A stretch of DNA of 64,000 bases from Cryptomeria japonica (taxonomy: Eukaryota > Streptophyta > Pinopsida > Cupressales > Cupressaceae). Shown here in pieces: positions 1-12,898 of this stretch (the first letter of the stretch is position 1; every line of letters starts with the position of its first letter). Made by a program: the position numbers and the translations under genes. Under the pieces are notes generated by a model. The model made no database searches and was not told the DNA's origin. It saw only the letters and a list, made by a program, of their open reading frames with translations. The DNA is taken from the NCBI RefSeq assembly GCF_030272615.1, contig NC_081408.1, positions 621,360,476-621,424,475 of the forward strand. Reading direction: 5' to 3'.

Positions 1-1535
1 ACATCTTGAGAGTGAGAAATGTAGCCATTATAATCAAGATTTTCTTTTATAGCAGGGGGTTCTAATATACCTTGTCCATGAATGTCTAACCCTTTTCTTT
101 GATAATGCATGCTTTGAAAGATCTTTTTAACAAAGGGTTTCTTCTTACTTTTGATGCTAGAGGCAAGTCCATTTTGAGGTGGAGGTGGCTTGCAAGGTAT
201 GATAGGATCATGAAGTGAACATGTAGGATTATGACAAGGAGATAAAGGGATACTTTGATCTTGACATGGAAGAGGACCATTGGATAAGGTGTTTGACTCT
301 TCATTTTGAATAGGATTGTTTGAAAAGGTGTAAGAGGTATCATGATCTTGCTTAGGAAGTGAATTAGGAATGGGATTTGGAAGGATGCTATGTTCTTGAG
401 ATGGAAAGGGATCATCTCGGAAGAAGTGAAAAGGTATAATGGGATCATCATGGGATTATAGTGAAATAGGATATGTTTCAATCATTAGATGGGATTGAGG
501 AGTTTTGGTGTCTTGATCTTGATTTATGATAGGACTTGTTTCTTCATTTTTCATATTATCCTCTCGACATGGAGTCACTTCTAAGGAAAGGGTAGGATTG
601 TGCACAGGCGTAGGGGATTCTTGGAAGGTCTTCAAATTTTGGTATGATGGGGAATCATTTTGAGTGGGACTCTCTAGAGTGGGTACGTTTGGAATTGAAG
701 TGTATGATGGCATATGATCTAGGATTTTTAAATCTTTAGAGGAACTTGTATCAATATTGGCATTAACTTGGATTTCCATAGGAGATAGCCCTTGAAGGTC
801 AACATGAGAAGTTTCATTGTTTGAAGGAGATGGTATGGATTGTTTCTAAGAATTTTTAGGATATGGAGGCATCAAGGAAGGGATGGAGGCCACATATGGA
901 TCCTTGCTAGACATAGGTTCATGATTTTGATCCTTCTTAGAAGTAGTTCCTTTTTTTTCTTTAGGTGAGTCATTAGGATCTTCAATTTCAATGACACCAT
1001 TATCAATGAGATCTTGAATCTTATGTTTTAATTCTATGCAATGCGAAGTCTTATGTTTATTTTGTCTATGATATGCACAATACTTACTCAAAAATTCCCA
1101 TCCCCATGTGGTCTTTTTAGGCAATATGATAAGATTGTTCTTAGGAAGCTCTTCCAAAGCCGACTCAATAGATTGCCCCAAAGGTGTAAACTATCTATCT
1201 AGGGAATATTTGGAGGAAATGTCTTTATGTCTTGGTGAAGATGTCTCATGAGCTTGTTTGAGATTTGGCTTTTGATTGTCAATCATTTGCTGGTATTTGA
1301 TCGTCAAATCACATAATCATTTTAGCACTTCTTGAATTTTCTCACACTTGATATCATACATTTGTTTTTCAAATGGAGTCATTGATCTATTTTATTGGAT
1401 TTCCATGTCATATATTTCTTTCTTTATATCCTGAAGCATTTGAGCATAGGTAGCCATGGGAATCGGAGCTAAGGTATCCATGAGATTCTTACTTTTGTCA
1501 AAAAAATTAGAAGAACTTTTGTTTTGAACAGGCAT
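1..1535 (-). pseudogene. gag: Decayed Ty3/gypsy gag
   Basis: Minus-strand reading from an ATG at 1535 gives a gag-like N-terminus beginning MPVQNKSSSNFF. It is broken by stops near 1395 and 1190 and carried on by open stretches 1181-846, 779-456 and 481-86. The best clue is in 1181-846: a KYCAYHRQNKHKTSHC segment followed by ELKHKIQDLIDNG. This is the C-x2-H...H-x4-C plus 'LK..I..LI..G' pattern seen at the end of plant Ty3 gag, just before protease. Downstream sequence (779-86) is Pro/Ser/Thr-rich and poorly conserved. Several stops and at least one frame change make it non-functional. The exact clade (Tat/Athila-like or other) is uncertain. Confidence 0.6.
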
Positions 1536-3749
1536 GTTTAACTGACAGGACCAAGAGTCAAATGTGTTGTAGAAGTCAAGATCAAATTGTAGCTAGTAGT
1601 TTGTTTAATGTAGTGATTGAGAGAAGTAACTTAAGATCTGATCTGGTTTCAGGAATGATCTATCCTGTGTAAGACGTTATCCAAGTTAACTTAGGTTTGA
1701 TAAGATGTTTGTTTGGACTAGCTTAAAGATGATCGACAAAATCGTGCAATGCAACGGTAGAGGTACACTATCAAGGTTGTTTATGCTCAGGAGGATGATA
1801 ACCAGTTTTAGGCTCGTTGTAGACTATTTTAGACAATTTTGACTATTTTGACTGACAAGATCAGGAATTCATATGACAAAGGATTGGACAGAGATGAGAT
1901 TCTGACAGACAAAGTTTCAATGACTGACAACTACCATTTTTTGATAAGGATTGATGTTTCAATGACTGACAGAGACCAGCTTGGACACAGACAGAGTTTA
2001 TCACTAATTTTGTTTGTTGTTTTCTCCAGTTTTGGTATTCTAGTTTTAGTTTAAGGGTTGAAAACATAGAAAACACGCAAGATATATAATAATTCAATCA
2101 CAGCATGCTAACCCTATGGAAGTTGGCTTAGAGAAGAAAACCTTTTCTTGCTGACTTAGGTAAACACCCAATAGCTAATCAGAATACGGCCACTGAGTCT
2201 CACGCAATGGATTCTCAAAACCATATTAGCCAACTCCAAATGCTAATGGGGGTATGATATGGCAAGTGTCTTGGGAGAGTTACTATCTCTCTTGGATAAA
2301 GATTATCAACCTTTTGGAGGTGAATCAGGTAGCTTCTATCTTATAGTTCTTAGTCAGGAATTCTATTTGAAATTACCCCTTGAAGTCATACAAGCATGAT
2401 TGAGGCCTATAGCCCAACAAGGTACTGAAACGAGATGTAGTCACGTAAACATGATTGAGACCACGAGGCCCTATAAAATGCTCGATATGAGAGATCTCAA
2501 AGAGAAAACTCAAATAATCCCATCCTCTGAGACTTTAATCACCAGAGGCCTATTTATTATAGTGAGTTGGAATGATCAGGTCCAGCTATACTCACCTGGG
2601 TCATTCTCACAGGGTGATTACTTTTTCCCACTGTGACAGGCCCGCTAAAGGTACACAAATCTCAAAACTTAGAAAAAAGCTTTGAGGGTCTAGATTTCTG
2701 ATTGTCTATAAAATACAAGAGCATACTCTCCTACCTCTTAGATTTTTCTAAAAAACATGAAAGACAAATTTGTTCTTTAACCAGATAGAAATTTAAGTGC
2801 CTAAGAAAATACTAAATGAATACACAATGTTTAGTCGATTCTCCTTAGGCAACCTGCAAAACCAATATGTCAGCAGTCATTTTCTTCTTGATTCTTTGGC
2901 AGGCGTATGTATGATTGATAGATTCTTTGACAAGCATCTTGAAAACATTAAAATCCCAAAATTAGTTTCCAAAATAACATAAAAAATAATTATCAAAAGA
3001 AAATTCTAGCATGCAAACTATAACTTAAACTAATCTAACAAGAATTTCCATTTTTTATGACTATCCTAATTATGATAGTTTTGATAGTGCTTCACTCTGT
3101 CATTTGTAACTTTTGAACCAAAGATAATTTGGAAACTCGCTTTAGTGTAAATTTGGAAAACTTGGTTTTACAATACATATTAAAATTTGGGTAAGATCCA
3201 ACTGTTCAATAAAACGTTATACTCTCCGAACCGAGACCATTTTTGACTGTCATAGAAAAAATGAGTAAAATGATAGTCCTGCACTCTGTCAATCATAACT
3301 TTCAAACCAAAACTATTTAGGAAAATCCCTTTAGTGAACCTGTATTACACTTTAGTTCAAACAACATATCAAAAATTGGTTGTGATCCAATGGTTCAATA
3401 AAAAGTTATGCTCTTCAAACTGAGACCATTTTTGACTGTTATAGAAGAATGAGTAAAATGATAATCCTGCACTCTGTCAATCATAACTTTCAAACCCAAA
3501 ATCTTTAGGAACATCCCTTTGGTGAACCTGTATACAACTTGGTTTTAAACAACATATCAAACATTAATTGAGATCCAATGGTTCAATAAAAAGTTATGCT
3601 CTCCAAACCGAGACCATTTTTGACTATCATAGAAGAACAATTAAAAAGAAAGATTTTTATTTGCAAATTTAACACATGTTTATTAGTTATAAAAACCAAA
3701 CATTAAATTTGTTCAAGAAACATTAGAAATATTGTAGTTTTGGGTTTGA
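1536..3749 (-). other. Long untranslated leader of the Ty3-type element
   Basis: This 2.2-kb stretch lies between primer site and gag. It contains no credible coding region; the small open frames at 1839-2097, 2400-2636 and 2797-2982 have no recognisable domain. It holds a tandem array (separate entry) and a direct repeat of ACTGACA-type words near 1850-1970. Long leaders of this kind are known in plant gypsy elements. Confidence 0.5.
3083..3646. repeat. Three-copy tandem repeat, unit about 188 bp
   Basis: Three diverged units start at about 3083, 3272 and 3460. Each contains CACTCTGTCA near the start, a 'ccaatggttcaataaaa' type segment in the middle and 'gagaccatttttgact' near the end. Unit spacing is 189 and 188 bp. 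The array lies within the leader of the Ty3-type element. Confidence 0.85.
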
Positions 3750-3767
3750 GCCCCATGGTGGGTGCCA
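3750..3767 (-). other. Putative primer-binding site of the Ty3-type element
   Basis: Directly inside the LTR the minus strand reads TGGCACCCACCATGGGGC. This resembles the TGGCGCCCACCGTGGGGC consensus after the 5' LTR of many plant gypsy elements. Which tRNA would prime here was not determined. Confidence 0.55.
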
Positions 3768-3771
3768 AAAA

Positions 3772-4879
3772 TGTGTGTGTGAAAAGTGGACTAAGAATCT
3801 GTATCTGCAAGACACAACACTTCAATCAAGTCATTACATGCATGGTTAGACAGATATAATCATGAATATTAAAACCATAGAAAATCCACCCATTGCCTTC
3901 CAAAAGATGTGAGTATAAGATTGCTCTCAGATTATCAGCAATACCAGTGACTAGACAACATCAAGACGAAGGATTTAATCTATATGAGCATGATGTTAAG
4001 CTAGATGGATGCAAGATTAATCTAACAAGATTTATGCAATATGAATCTAAATGATTTAATCAATGTGAAACAATTAATATGCAATATGTCAATGAATCCT
4101 AGAGCAAAAACAGTATAATAACGATATATTCTCCAGCCTCCTTTTGAGTGAGAGATGAACCTAAATTTATAGAAAATTCAGAAAGAAACCAACGGCTAAG
4201 ATCAACTGATGATGAGTGGTCAAGATTTTCCAAGAGGAAGCACAATCTAGGTGAATTGATATGATTGGATGCTTTTATCAATTTTAAAGGAAGTTGAACT
4301 AAATTTAAGATTAAAATCAGGAAAAAACTATTATTCTCTATTTCATTCAATTTTAATATTTAATTGTTTTAATTGTTTTCTTTGAGATTATCTATCAATT
4401 TTTAATTTGTTTTTTTCAAGATTATCTCCAATTGATTTCTTTTCTCATTTTTTAATTCTTTTTTGTCAATTAATTCCTTGTTTGATTTATTTCCATTTTT
4501 GAAGATTTGTGCTCATAATTTCCAATTCCTCTTTCTTGATTTGTTTCCTTTTTTGAAGATTTGATGGCAAATTGATTTATTTAATTAAATTAATTCCTCT
4601 TTTTTATGATTTAATGGAAAATTTATTTATTTAATTAAATATGCTAGGATATTTAATAAAATAAATAAGATAATTGTTTAAAATGATTTACTTGGAATGA
4701 TTTAATTGATTAAATAAATATTTAATTAATATTGAGTGATTGATTTTGCCATGTGACATTTGATGATTAAAGAATTAATTGTGTGCTCAAGATTGATTTA
4801 ATTGCCTTTGGTTAGGACCTTGGTGATGTTGTCGAGATTAGGGGTTCATGGTTTAGATGACCATTTTTAGGGTATTACA
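3772..4879 (-). repeat. 5' LTR of the Ty3-type element
   Basis: About 1108 bp. On the minus strand it begins TGTAATACCC at 4879 and ends in a CACACACA run at about 3772, next to the primer site. The exact inner edge is uncertain by a few bases because of the GT repeat. The middle (4370-4720) is very T/A rich. No second LTR lies in the window for comparison. Confidence 0.65.
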
Positions 4880-5528
4880 CATATTTCTTATTTATGAACT
4901 GTAAATTAAATTTTAGACATTAGGACTAAGAGAAGGTGAGAAAGAAATAACAATCAATATAAACTAGAAAGGGTGAATGAGACCTAAGAGAAAAGCACAT
5001 AGTGAAGAGGAGGGAGAGAGAGCCACGGTTAAGTTGGGAGGGATAGAGTGATATATCAATAGAGAGAGGGAATGAGGGAGAGACCTAAGAGACAAACAAA
5101 AATCTTAGGGAGTAGTAGACTCTATTGCCATGTGCTTCCGAGAGGAGAAACAATGTGTAGGGTTCTTGAATGAATTGTCTACAACAAAATTCTCTTTATT
5201 GTTCTATTGATTCTCTTATTAAAATAGAATTCAAATACCAACTCCATAAGATATGTATGGAACTTATAAATATAACAAGATCTATCTAAATTTTTGGATA
5301 ACTTGTACCATGTGTTGAGGATTTCCTTTTTCTTTAATTTTTAAACACTACTTTAGACTCAAGGGTATTTTCCTCATAAAAAATGCATGGTATAAAAATA
5401 TCCCCCATTTATTTAACGCCGATGGAAAAAGAAAATGCAAAAGCATATAAAAATCAAGTGAGACTAGGAGAAGGTGGGAAAGAAATAAGAATCAAGTAAA
5501 ACTAGGAAGGGTGATTAAGACTTGAGAA
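4880..5528. other. Non-coding DNA with a diverged direct repeat of about 70 bp
   Basis: No gene seen. A segment at about 4922-4985 (agactaagagaaggtgagaa...) recurs diverged at about 5459-5520. Between them is GA-rich DNA similar in style to 12899-14330. This is the left flank of the Copia A1 insertion. Confidence 0.5.
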
Positions 5529-5533
5529 GTCAT

Positions 5534-6967
5534 TGCTAGTATTTTTAGTTTGTTGGCATTTTGCATATAGATTGCATTAATGATATATTGTCACTGATGT
5601 CAATTGAACCGGTAATGGTATTCATGTTATTTTGATATTGTAGTTTTTGATATTTTCTAGTAACCAGTAAGAAGAACTTTGTGGAAGATGTTCTAAACCG
5701 GTGTGTTAAGTTTGTGAGTTGAACCAGTAAACCGGTGTAAAGGGTTAAACCTTTCTATGTAATGTAACCAATAAACCTATCAGTTGTTAAACCCTAACTG
5801 ATCAAGTTTGTTGGTTTATTATCTAATGAGTGGTAATGATGGAGACACATGTGATCATTGTATGAGGATATGTTTAGATTGTTTTGGCATGTTTGTTTGT
5901 TGTATAGGGACAGAGCAAAGTGGATTACATCTAATGCACAACACATGATGAGTTACAAAGTCCGATGAAGCGGTGATCATGGAGCAGTTGGAATTTTCTT
6001 GAAGAATGTGAAGAGATTGTTATGATTTCTAGCGTTCAAGATTGTACTGACTTATTTGTAATCTTGATGATGAGAATTAGGTTTTTGTTGTGTTGCCGAC
6101 CTAATTGATTTGTATTTAAGGTCGATGAAGTTGTTTGTAAAAGTTGTTGCCAAGATTGAAAGAAACCTGTTGAGTGTGTAGTCGCCTAACCGGTGAATGG
6201 ATCTACACTTTGAGTAAGGCAGACTGAAGCTTAAAAGGATGTGATCAAGCAAATGTAGTGCTATTCAGATAGATCAAGAAAACCTATTTTTTCTAATAGT
6301 TACAGTAGAAGTGAAATCCCTTGATCGGGTAAACTCTAACAATCTTGTTTACTTATTAAATCCTCTAACAAGATGGTCCATTAGCTTGGATTCTTAAATC
6401 CTCCAGCGAGGTTACTCCTAACAATGTATTGTGTTTTTCATCAAGGCATATTTGTAAATCCATTAACCGGGTGATTCCTAACCGGAATTAGTTCTTAATC
6501 AAACTTATTGTAAAGCTTTAATAGGCTTGGCTCCTAACAGGGAGAACTTCATAAGAGTTTAGATATCTATCCTTGTGAGTCTCGTCTCACCGTGGTTTTT
6601 ACCTATTTGGGTTTTCCACATATAAACATTTGTGTCAAGTGGTGAATGTTTTTGAAATTATGATCTTATTTGTTGATTTGATTAACTTCTGATAAGGCAT
6701 GATAACTAGAAGCATTGAGAGATGAATATGTTGAGATATGATTAAGCATTGTTGATGTTTACAAGATTGGGGTTGTTTATTGTTAAGTTGTCATAATAGT
6801 CAAACCAGTTGATGTCAAGTATTCTTATGAATATTGATCTTAACTATGATATGTTTACTTTGTGTGATTGAATTTGAGTTTGGGAACTTTGTATTAGTTT
6901 TTCAATATACTAATTCACCCCCCCTCTCAGTATTCTACCGGATACTTATTCTTTCATCATACCATAA
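5534..6967 (+). repeat. 5' LTR of Copia A1
   Basis: 1434 bp, from TGCTAGTATTTTTAG to CATCATACCATAA. The canonical terminal CA is changed to AA here; the 3' LTR retains CA. A near-terminal 'gattcaccccccctc' style motif is shared by all LTR families A, B and D in this window. Confidence 0.9.
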
Positions 6968-6969
6968 AT

Positions 6970-6981
6970 TGGTATTAGAGC
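6970..6981 (+). other. Primer-binding site of Copia A1
   Basis: TGGTATTAGAGC lies 2 bp after the LTR. It differs by one base from TGGTATCAGAGC, the plant initiator-methionine tRNA complement. Confidence 0.85.
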
Positions 6982-7039
6982 ATCCCAGGTCCTCTTTTAT
7001 CTAAAAGTCTAATAGCTTGAAGAAAATATCTTGTAGATC

Positions 7040-10000
7040 ATGATGAAGAAAGAAGGTCTAAAGTTCAACAAAGATAACTATAGAATATGGAATGACATAA
7101 TGAAGATTAACATTAAGAGTCTTGGTAGTCAGTATTGGGATCATATAGAAACTAAGTATATTACACTAACTGGAACCCTGACTGATGATTAGAAGAAAGA
7201 ACAACAAGAAAATCACCAAGCATTAGAGGCTATTATCAGTTCCCTTTCTAATGTTTAATATGTAGATGTTCATGGTCTTGAAACTACATATGAAGTGTGG
7301 AAAAAACTTGAAGAGATTTATAGCGGTGATGAGCATGTTAAGATTGCTAAAGAGGAGAGTCTAAGAGGAAAGTTTGATGACATGAGAATGTCTGAAGGTG
7401 AGAATATCCAGTAGTATGGTCAAAGGATAAAAGAGATAGTTGGTGAAATAAAGAGTGCAGGAGGGAAAGTGGAAGATGTCACAGTGATCAATGAGGTACT
7501 GAGAACCTTGTTACCGGTCTATGCTATCCAAGTTGTAGCTATTGAGGAGCTGAAATCCATTGACAAGACAAAGGTATCTCTTGACTCTATTATTGCCAAA
7601 CTTACTACTTTTGAATTAAATGGCTATGATTGCAGTGTACAAAAATCAGAATTTTCATTTAGAGCTTCTATCTCTAACTCATCTATCAAAAGAAGTAAAG
7701 ATACCGGCCATAGCTATGAATCTAGATCCAGCAGCGATACTGATGACGAAGACAACTTAGTAGAACTTGAAGCATTGTTGGCAAAACGACTGCCTAGAGG
7801 CACCGGTAAATATAGAGGTAAGCTACCTTTAAAATGTTTTTCATGCAACAATATTGGTCATATAGCTGCTAATTGCCCTAATGGTGAAAATGAATACAAG
7901 AGAGACAAATTTAAGAAGTATAAGGGTAAAGGCAAGAGGGACTGTCTTGTAGCTATTCTCAGTGGTATTACTGATGAATAATATGATGATGATGTTAGTG
8001 AAGATATTGTGTTTGTAGCTATTAAGGAAGAAATATCAGATCAGGAGGCACTAGTATCTAGGATGGATAGCTCTGATGATTGGATCATTAATAGTGGTTG
8101 TTCACATCACATGACTAGTGATCGGAACAAATTTATTTCCCTAAAGGAATTTGATGGCGGTGTTGTTAGATTTGGCAATGACTCACCCTATATGGTTAAA
8201 GGTAAGGGAGTTATTTCTCTTAATGGGAAAATCAGTGCTGATGATGTTTATTGGGTTGAATGCCTAAAGCATAATCTTTTAAGTGTGGCACAACTTAATG
8301 ACAGAGGATACCCACTGAAGTTTAGAAATGGTATGTGCAAAATCTTTGACAACAAAGGTGAATTGATTACAACCGGGAAACTGACCATAGGTAATCTATT
8401 TCATCTTAACCCTAAAGTTGGCAACTATTTGATTGCAAAAATAGATGATAGCTAGCTTTGGCATAGGAGATTTTGTCATATAAATTTTGACAATATTGTT
8501 AAAGTGAGCAAGTCTAAGATAGTAAGAGGTCTATCGTAGCTAGACAAACCGGTTAATACTTTTTGTAAAGAATGTTAGTTAGGAAAGATGACTTCTTCAA
8601 CTTTCAAGAGCAAGTCCTTCTTAGCAGAGCACTTGTTAGATTTGGTTCATACAGATCTATGTGGACCAATAAGAACAAGAAGCATTCAAGGTGACAAATA
8701 TTTTATGATCTTCACTCATGATTGTTCAAGGATGATGTGGGTCACATTCTTGAAGTATAAGAATGAATATTTTGGTAAATTCAAGGCATTCAAGGCCTTA
8801 GCTAAGAAATAGAGTGGCAAAAAGATAAAATATCTGAGAATAGATCAAGGTGGTGAATTTACTTCTGAGGAATTCACTAGGTACTATGATGAGAATGGTA
8901 TCAAGCGGCAACTTTCTGCACCAAGGACACCACATCAAAATGGTATAGCAGAGAGAAACAACCGGTCAGTGGTTGAAGCTACTAGGACTATGTTGATACA
9001 AGGAGGTGTAAGGAAAACATTTTGGAAAGAAGCTATAAGTACAGTTGTCTACACATTGAACCGAGTTCTAGTGAAAAGAGGTAAGAACAAGACCCCTTAT
9101 GAGTACTGGTATGGGAGAACACCTGATGTTAGCTATTTTAAGATATTCGGAAGAAAATGTTTAATTAAAAGAGGTGATTACATAAGCAATTTTGAAGCTA
9201 AGAGTGATGAAGGCACATTTCTTGGCTATTCCACCAAGAGTAAGGCCTATAAATGCTTCAACAACCAGACACAAAGAATTGTTGAGAGTGTTGATGTTCA
9301 TGTAGATCAATATCCTGAAGTCTCTGAAGGAACCAATTCAACGAAAAAGGATGAAGATCCTTGCATTTTTCTTTTGGAACCTAAAACTGTTAAATCGAAA
9401 ACTGGTAAAGCAAATCCTGATGTACTTGTTCAATCAAAACAAATAATTTCAAAAGAAGATGATAATGAAGAAGTTGAACCTGAAGGGAATGATCATGTTA
9501 TTCCTAGTTATGTGAGACCGAATCACAGTCCTGAATAGATTATTGGGGATAAGGATGTTGGAGTCCTAACTAGAAGGAGAATAAGAGAGAAATCTTGCAT
9601 CATCTCCATCTTTGAACCTAGAAGTGTTGAGGAGGCATTTGGTGATGATCATTAGGTTAAAGCTATGGAGGAGGAATTGGATCAAATTGAGAAGAACAAC
9701 ACTTGGACCCTGGTACCCCAACTGGTAAACAAGAATTTTATAGGTACTAAATGGGTGTTCAGAAACAAGTTAAATGAAGATGGTGTTGTAGTTCACAACA
9801 AGGCAAAATAAGTCTATAAAGGTTATGCGCAAGAAGAAGGAGAAGATTATGGAGAAAATTTTGCACCAGTAGCAAGACTGGAAGGTGTCGGAACTTTAGT
9901 TGCATTTGCAGCTCATAAGAAGTTCAACGTATACCATATGGATGTTAAGTCCACAATTTTGAATGGAATATTGGAAGAAGAGGTTTATATAGAGCAGCCT

Positions 10001-11149
10001 GATGGTTATGCATTGACAGATAAGGAAGACATGATATGCAAATTCCATAAAGCTTTGTATGGATTAAACCAGGCACCCAAAGCATGGTATGAATGACTTC
10101 ATACACATCTGATGAAGATAGGCTTTGCTAGAACCAGTGATGACAACAACATTTATCTCAAGTCTCAAGGAGATGAAATACTGGTCAATGAAGTATTTGT
10201 TGATGACATTATATTTGGAGGTAATGATGACATGAGTAATTTTTTTGCAGATGAAATGAAGAATGAGTTTGAGATGTCATTAGTAGGGGAAATAAAAAAA
10301 TTCATAGGCTTGCAAATACAACAAATGAAGAATGGTATTTTCATTACTCAATCTAAGAATGTGAAAGAGGTTTTGAAGACTTTTGGTATGAGTGACTGTA
10401 AACCAGTTGGAACACCAATGGTTACAAGTTGTAAGTTGTCCAAGGAAGATGCATCTAAGTTTGTAGATGAAAAGGAATACAAGTCAATGACTGGAAAATT
10501 ACACTATGTTGTTCACAGTCGACCGGATATTTCCCATGCAGTTGGTATTGTCACTACATTTCAAAAGAATCCAAATGAAGCACATCTGATGGCAACCGAG
10601 AGAATTTTTTGATATCTGAAAGGTACTATTGACTATGGGTTATGGTATCCATATGGTGGAAATTTTGATTTGAAGGAATACATAGATGCTGATTAGGCAG
10701 GAAATATTGATGACCAAAAGAGTACTATCGGTGGAGCATTCTTTCTAGGAGGAAGGCTAGTTTCATGGAATATCAAAAAGAAGAGTTGTACTTCACAATC
10801 TACTACTGAAGTTGAGTATGTAGCAACTTATATGAATTGCACACAAGCTATTTGGATAAGGCACATTTTGGAAGGTTTTAAGATGAAAATCTCAGAACCA
10901 ATAAAGATTTTGTGTGATAATACAAGTGAAATAAACATTTCTAAAAATCTTGTTTTGCATGCAAGGACTAAGCACATTGAATTGAAGTATCACTTCTTGA
11001 GGGAAAAAGTTCAAAGTAAAGATGTTATCTTGGAGCATGTTTCTACCAAGGAGCAGCTTGCAAATATCTTTACCAAACCTCTACCTAAGACCACTTTTGA
11101 GTATCTTAGAAGTCAATTGGGGGTTGTCCCTCTTCATGAAGTTGATTGA
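7040..11149 (+). pseudogene. gag-pol: Copia A1 gag-pol polyprotein, broken
   Basis: The reading starts at ATG 7040 (MMKKEGLKF...). Gag ends with a CCHC zinc knuckle, CFSCNNIGHIAANC, near 7839-7880. The protease region at about 8078-8110 reads INSGCSHHMT, so the expected catalytic Asp of D-S/T-G is Asn. GAG-pre-integrase follows (about 8455-8580), then integrase with HTDLCGP, a LRIDQGGEF segment and PHQNGIAERNN (8640-8960). Reverse transcriptase runs about 9690-10330, with GTKWVFRNK and FVDDIIFGG near 10195-10225. RNase H runs about 10670-11000, with STTEVEY and RTKHIELKYH. In-frame stops occur near 7190, 7258, 7413, 7979, 8455, 8809, 9536, 9654, 9809, 10096, 10610 and 10695. The 3' end is at 11149. 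Confidence 0.9.
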
Positions 11150-11460
11150 GCATGATGTTGATTGCATCAATCCCTAAATTACTTGTAGAATCTTACATGG
11201 ATTAATGAAGGAGTGGATGTATTGAACAGGGGGAGCATCAAGTTGTAGTATGTTGTTGATGCATAGTGAGAGCAAAATTACCTGTTTTTACTTTCACTTT
11301 GGCATTTTTGTCAAAGGGGGAGAATAATTATGTGATTGAGGAGAAGAATTATGTGTCTAATTAGGTGAACCAGCGGCAAGCTGAAGACAGACAGAGAAAG
11401 GTGAATACTTGGTAATCTAAAGTAGCAATCAGAGGCATTGATATTTGTATTGCCATCAAT

Positions 11461-11475
11461 GCCAAAGGGGGAGAT
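11461..11475 (+). other. Polypurine tract of Copia A1
   Basis: GCCAAAGGGGGAGAT directly precedes the 3' LTR. This is the expected plus-strand priming site. The same PPT word recurs in elements D and A2. Confidence 0.85.
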
Positions 11476-12893
11476 TGTTGGCATTTTTAGTTTGTTGGCA
11501 TTTTGCATATAGATTGCATTAATGACATGTTGTCATTGATGTTAATTGAACCAGTAATGGTAATCATGATATTATTGATATTGTTATTTTTTATATTGGC
11601 TAGTAACCAGTAAGAAGAGCTTTGTGGAAGATGTTGTAAATTGGTGTGTTAAGTTTGTGAGTTGAACTAGTAAACCGGTATAAAGGGTTAAACCTTTCTA
11701 AGCAATGTAACTGGTAAACCCTAACCGATCAAGTTTATTGGTTTATTATCTGATGAGTGGTAATGATGGAGACATGTGTGATCATTGTATGAGGATAAGT
11801 TCAGATTGTTTTCACGTGTTTGTTGGTTGTCTAGGGAAGGAGAAAAGTGGATTTCATCTAATGCACAACACGTGATGAGTTACAAAGTCCGATGAAGTGG
11901 TGATCATGGAGCGGTTGGAATTTTATTGAAGAATATGAAGAGATTGTTATGATTTCTAATGGTCAAGATTGTACTGACTTGTTTGTAATCTCGATGATGA
12001 GAATTATGTTTTTGTTGTGTTGGTGACCTAATTGATTTGTATTTAACGTCGATGAAGTTGTTTGTAAAAGTTGTCGGTAAGATTGGCAGAAACCTGTTGA
12101 GTGTGTAGTTTCCTAACCGGTGAATGGATTTGCACTTTGAGTAAGGAAAATTGAAGCTTAAAAGGATGTGATCAAGCAAATGTAGTGCTATTCAGACAGA
12201 TCAAGAAAACCTATTGCTTTCTAACAATTATAGCAGAAGTGAAATCCCTTAACTGGGTAAGCTCTAACAGGCTTGGTTACTTATTAAATCCTATAACAAG
12301 GTGGTCCATTAGCTTGGATTCTTAAATCCTCCAATGAGGTTACTCCTAATAAGGTATTGTTCTTTTCATCAAGGCATATTTGTAAATCCCTTTATCGGGT
12401 GGTTCGTAACTGGAATTAGTTCTTAACAAGACTTATTGTAAAGCTTTAACAAGATTAATTCCTAACAAGACAAACTTCAGAAGAGTTCAGATAGCTATCC
12501 TTGTGAGTCTCATCTCACCATGGTTTTCACCTATTTGGGTTTTCCACGTATAAATATTTGTCAAGTGGTGAATGTTTTTGTGGTTATGATCTTATTTATT
12601 GATTTGATTAACTTCTGATAAGGCATGATAACTAGAAGCATTGAGAGATGAATATGTTGAGATATGATTAAGAATTGTTGATGTTTACAAGATTGGAGTT
12701 GTTTACTCTTAAGTTGTCATAACAGTCAAACCGGTTGATGTCAAGTATTCTTATGAATATTGATCTTAACTATGATATGTTTACTTTGTGTGATTGAATT
12801 TGAGTTTGGGAACTTTGTATCAGTTTTTCAGTATACTGATTCACCCCCCCTCTTAGTATTCTACTGGATACTTATTCTTTCATCATACCATCA
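11476..12893 (+). repeat. 3' LTR of Copia A1
   Basis: 1418 bp, from TGTTGGCATTTTTAG to ACCATCA, followed by TSD GTCAT. It is clearly homologous along its length to 5534-6967, with scattered substitutions and small indels, so the insertion is not recent. Minus-strand open frames inside it are non-coding. Confidence 0.9.
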
Positions 12894-12898
12894 GTCAT

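Larger units (their letters stand above)
1..4879 (-). mobile_element. Ty3/gypsy-type LTR retrotransposon, 5' part, runs off the left edge
   Basis: On the minus strand the order is LTR (4879 to 3772), a short stretch matching a plant primer-binding region, a leader of about 2.2 kb, then a decayed gag from 1535 to the window edge. The LTR starts TGTAATACCC on the minus strand, a start common in plant gypsy LTRs. The 3' half, pol and second LTR lie to the left of the window, so the TSD cannot be tested; the 5 bases outside the LTR are cacat (4880-4884). The Ty3 assignment rests on the gag C-terminal motif and the primer-site context; no pol is visible. Confidence 0.7.
5534..12893 (+). mobile_element. 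Copia LTR retrotransposon A1, complete but decayed
   Basis: A 7.36-kb element flanked by a perfect 5-bp TSD, GTCAT at 5529-5533 and 12894-12898. The order is 5' LTR, initiator-Met-type primer site, gag, protease, integrase, reverse transcriptase, RNase H, PPT and 3' LTR. Integrase before reverse transcriptase defines Copia (Pseudoviridae-type) organisation. The long LTRs (about 1.4 kb) and the protease-proximal motif SGCSHHMT resemble the SIRE/Maximus side of plant Copia; that clade call is tentative. Many in-frame stops show it is inactive. The same family supplies element A2 at 20615-56719. Confidence 0.92.
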
